Shown here in pieces: positions 5,359 to 7,074 of a stretch of DNA of 7,074 nucleotides (position 1 is the stretch's first letter; each line of letters starts with the position of its first letter). Both the position numbers and the translations under genes were made by a program. Origin of the DNA: Tissierellia bacterium (GTDB taxonomy: Bacteria; Bacillota_A; Clostridia; Tissierellales; Peptoniphilaceae); contig JAUNVJ010000030.1 of NCBI GenBank assembly GCA_030537695.1, positions 1 to 7,074 on the forward strand, read 5' to 3'. The notes below the pieces were generated by a model that ran no database searches, was not told where the DNA came from, and saw only the letters and a program-made list of their open reading frames with translations.

Positions 5359-6330
5359 ATGAAAATATCAGCAAAAAAATATAAACATTTAGAAAAATTA
5401 TCCAACAAAGACGGTGTCATTGCTGCTTTAGCCATTGATCAACGAGGATCTATGCGAAAAATGGTGGCGATTGATGATCCCGAAAAAAGAGATCGTACCA
5501 TTAAAGATTTTAAAAAATTAGTTTCAAAAGAATTAACGCCTTACTCCTCATCTATACTATTGGATCCCATTTACGGATTAGAGGCTATTCGCACAATGGA
5601 TAAAGATTCTGGGCTTATTTTAGCATATGAAGTAACAGGATACCGTGATGCTGAACGTCTTCCCCTGTTACTAGAACAATGGTCTGTTCATCGTCTCGCG
5701 GAAAAGGGTGCCGATGGAATTAAAATATTGCTTTATTATGATGTTGATGATAATGATGAAACTAATGAAAAAAAGAAAATATTTGTTGAACGTGTTGGCA
5801 ATGAATGTCTTGGTGCAGAAGTACCATTCTTCTTAGAAATCATCACCTATGATCGTAATATTGAAGACAGTAAATCGAAGGAATTTGCAAAAGTAAAACC
5901 TCACAAGGTTAATAAAGCCGTAAAAGAATTCTCAAAGGACAAATACCATGTCGATGTGTTAAAGTTAGAAGTTCCTGTGAATATGGCTTATGTCGAAGGC
6001 TACGGCGAAGATCCTATTTATACAAAAGAAGAAGCCGCTCAATATTTTAAAGAGCAATCTGAAATTTCATCGGTTCCATTTATCTTCCTATCTGCTGGAG
6101 TAACAGCTGAAATGTTCCAGAAAACTTTGTGTTTCGCTAAAGATTCGGGGTCCACATTTAACGGCGTTTTATGTGGTCGAGCAACTTGGAAAGACGGCGT
6201 TGGCGAATTTGTTGAGGATGAAAAAAGAGGTAAAAAGTGGTTACAGACCCAGGGAATAGAAAATATTCAAGAACTCAATAGTGTATTAGAAACTACCGCA
6301 ACATCTTGGAAGGTAAAATTTGAGTGCTAA
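5359..6330 (+). CDS. lacD: Tagatose-1,6-bisphosphate aldolase, class I
   Basis: This cytoplasmic aldolase cleaves tagatose-1,6-bisphosphate to dihydroxyacetone phosphate and glyceraldehyde-3-phosphate, the last step before glycolysis. The sequence follows the LacD family throughout: ALAIDQRGSMRKM (23-35), SSILLDPIYGLEAI (64-77), KGADGIKILLYY (116-127), VDVLKLEVPVNM (198-209), FLSAGVTAEMF (243-253) and GVLCGRATWKDGV (269-281). Lys202 in VLKLEVP is the likely Schiff-base lysine by comparison with the family. At 323 residues it is close to the usual 325 or so. It is not the zinc-dependent class II KbaY/AgaY type used in the enterobacterial aga pathway. The start ATG has AAAGGA (5344-5349) nine bases upstream, inside the end of lacC, and lies two bases after its stop. 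Confidence 0.94.
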   Translation: MKISAKKYKHLEKLSNKDGVIAALAIDQRGSMRKMVAIDDPEKRDRTIKDFKKLVSKELTPYSSSILLDPIYGLEAIRTMDKDSGLILAYEVTGYRDAERLPLLLEQWSVHRLAEKGADGIKILLYYDVDDNDETNEKKKIFVERVGNECLGAEVPFFLEIITYDRNIEDSKSKEFAKVKPHKVNKAVKEFSKDKYHVDVLKLEVPVNMAYVEGYGEDPIYTKEEAAQYFKEQSEISSVPFIFLSAGVTAEMFQKTLCFAKDSGSTFNGVLCGRATWKDGVGEFVEDEKRGKKWLQTQGIENIQELNSVLETTATSWKVKFEC

Positions 6331-7036
6331 ATCGTCACTATATTACCAATTAATCGATTCCCTACGTCAAGAGATTAAATTTATGAAATCCGGTGATAAA
6401 ATACCATCGGAGCGTCAGCTATGTGATATTTATGGTGTTAGTAGAACGACTGTGCGAAATGCCATTTCTGAACTAGAACTCAATGGTTATTTAAAACGAG
6501 TTCAAGGTAAAGGAACTTTTGTCCAAAACCCCTCGGAAAAAAGACATAATCTTTCCGATTATTACAGTTTTACAGAACAAACGAAAAACCTTGGCAAAAT
6601 CCCTAAGTCTGAAATCTTAGAATACCATATCGAACAAGCTAATTCTATGGTCCAAGAGAAGATGAATCTCGATGAAGACGAATTCATTATTCGTTTTATC
6701 CGTCTAAGAAAAGCCGATAATGAAGCCATGATGTTGGAAACAACTTATATTAAATATGAAGATTTTCCTGAAATCACAAAAAAAGCATTGGAAGAAAAAG
6801 CCCTTTATGAAATTTTTGAAGAAAACTTCAACCGAAAAATTGTGAAAGTAGAGGAAAGTTTTGGCGTTACTTCATTGAACAAAACCCAGGCCATGATATT
6901 GGACTTAATGACCCAGGAGCCTTGTTTGAAAATACAACGTCTCAGTTATGATAAAGATGATCAAGTTATCGAACTGACCATTAGCTACGCAAGAGGCGAT
7001 AAATTTAAATATCAAACCACTTATTATCCAGAATAA
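6320..7036 (+). CDS. agaR: GntR-family transcriptional regulator (HutC subfamily, UTRA effector domain)
   Basis: This is probably the repressor of both arms. The N-terminal winged helix-turn-helix (about residues 5-69) has the GntR pattern: SGDKIPSERQLCDIYGVSRTTVRNAISELELNGYL with wing GKGTFVQ (63-69). The rest (about 80-232) is a UTRA ligand domain, with FIIRFIRLRKADNEAMMLETTYI in the middle and the family-typical SYARGDKFKYQTTYY close to the end. Such domains bind a phosphosugar; galactosamine-6-phosphate, its acetylated form or tagatose-6-phosphate are candidates. Length 238 is normal. The start is TTG 6320 with AAGG (6310-6313) six bases upstream. It overlaps lacD by 11 bases, and no ATG exists before the HTH; the first internal Met (residue 22) would cut the domain. 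The gene is last in the operon it probably controls, giving autoregulation. The symbol is by context only. Confidence 0.88.
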   Translation: MSAKSSLYYQLIDSLRQEIKFMKSGDKIPSERQLCDIYGVSRTTVRNAISELELNGYLKRVQGKGTFVQNPSEKRHNLSDYYSFTEQTKNLGKIPKSEILEYHIEQANSMVQEKMNLDEDEFIIRFIRLRKADNEAMMLETTYIKYEDFPEITKKALEEKALYEIFEENFNRKIVKVEESFGVTSLNKTQAMILDLMTQEPCLKIQRLSYDKDDQVIELTISYARGDKFKYQTTYYPE

Positions 7037-7060
7037 AGTAGAAAACATAATTTCCCATAG

Positions 7061-7074
7061 AAAAAAACCGAAGA
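7061..7074 (+). terminator. Possible first arm of the right-hand operon's terminator, cut by the window edge
   Basis: After the regulator stop (7036) the sequence ends in seven A then CCGAAGA. An A tract followed by a short GC-containing arm is how many low-GC intrinsic terminators begin, and the one at the left end (30-59) has the same form. The second arm would lie beyond the window, so this is only a guess. The rest of 7037-7060 shows nothing recognisable. Confidence 0.3.

Overview
The window is AT-rich, densely packed DNA that reads like a low-GC Gram-positive bacterium (Bacillota). The signs are strong AGGAG-type ribosome binding sites, near-consensus sigma-A promoters, a mannose-family PTS, LacC/LacD tagatose enzymes and a GntR/UTRA regulator. 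I cannot name the genus from sequence alone; gut or host-associated Lactobacillales or Erysipelotrichia would fit.

Layout: two divergent operons leave one control region (about 3074-3305). The left arm (minus strand) carries a YajC-like membrane protein, then PTS subunits EIIB, EIIC, EIID and EIIA. It ends in a strong hairpin terminator at 30-59. The right arm (plus strand) carries agaS (sugar-phosphate isomerase/deaminase), lacC (tagatose-6-phosphate kinase), lacD (tagatose-1,6-bisphosphate aldolase) and a GntR-family regulator. The right edge of the window seems to cut through that operon's terminator. Adjacent genes are separated by 16 bases or less, or overlap, so each arm is probably one transcript.

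How the genes work together (inference from families): the PTS imports and phosphorylates an amino sugar, most likely galactosamine or N-acetylgalactosamine or a derivative. AgaS converts galactosamine-6-phosphate to tagatose-6-phosphate plus ammonia. LacC phosphorylates this to tagatose-1,6-bisphosphate, and LacD cleaves it to dihydroxyacetone phosphate and glyceraldehyde-3-phosphate. The GntR protein probably represses both arms through two related palindromes, 3085-3102 and 3268-3285, each placed over the predicted transcription start of one arm. No deacetylase and no glycoside hydrolase is present, so the window alone does not settle whether the imported sugar is acetylated.

The parts most worth a second look are a YajC homologue as first gene of a PTS operon, an extra acidic segment of about 50 residues in EIID, the matched pair of operators, and the missing deacetylase. 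The pathway itself is a recognisable variant of known Aga/tagatose systems. I see no evidence for a wholly new system.
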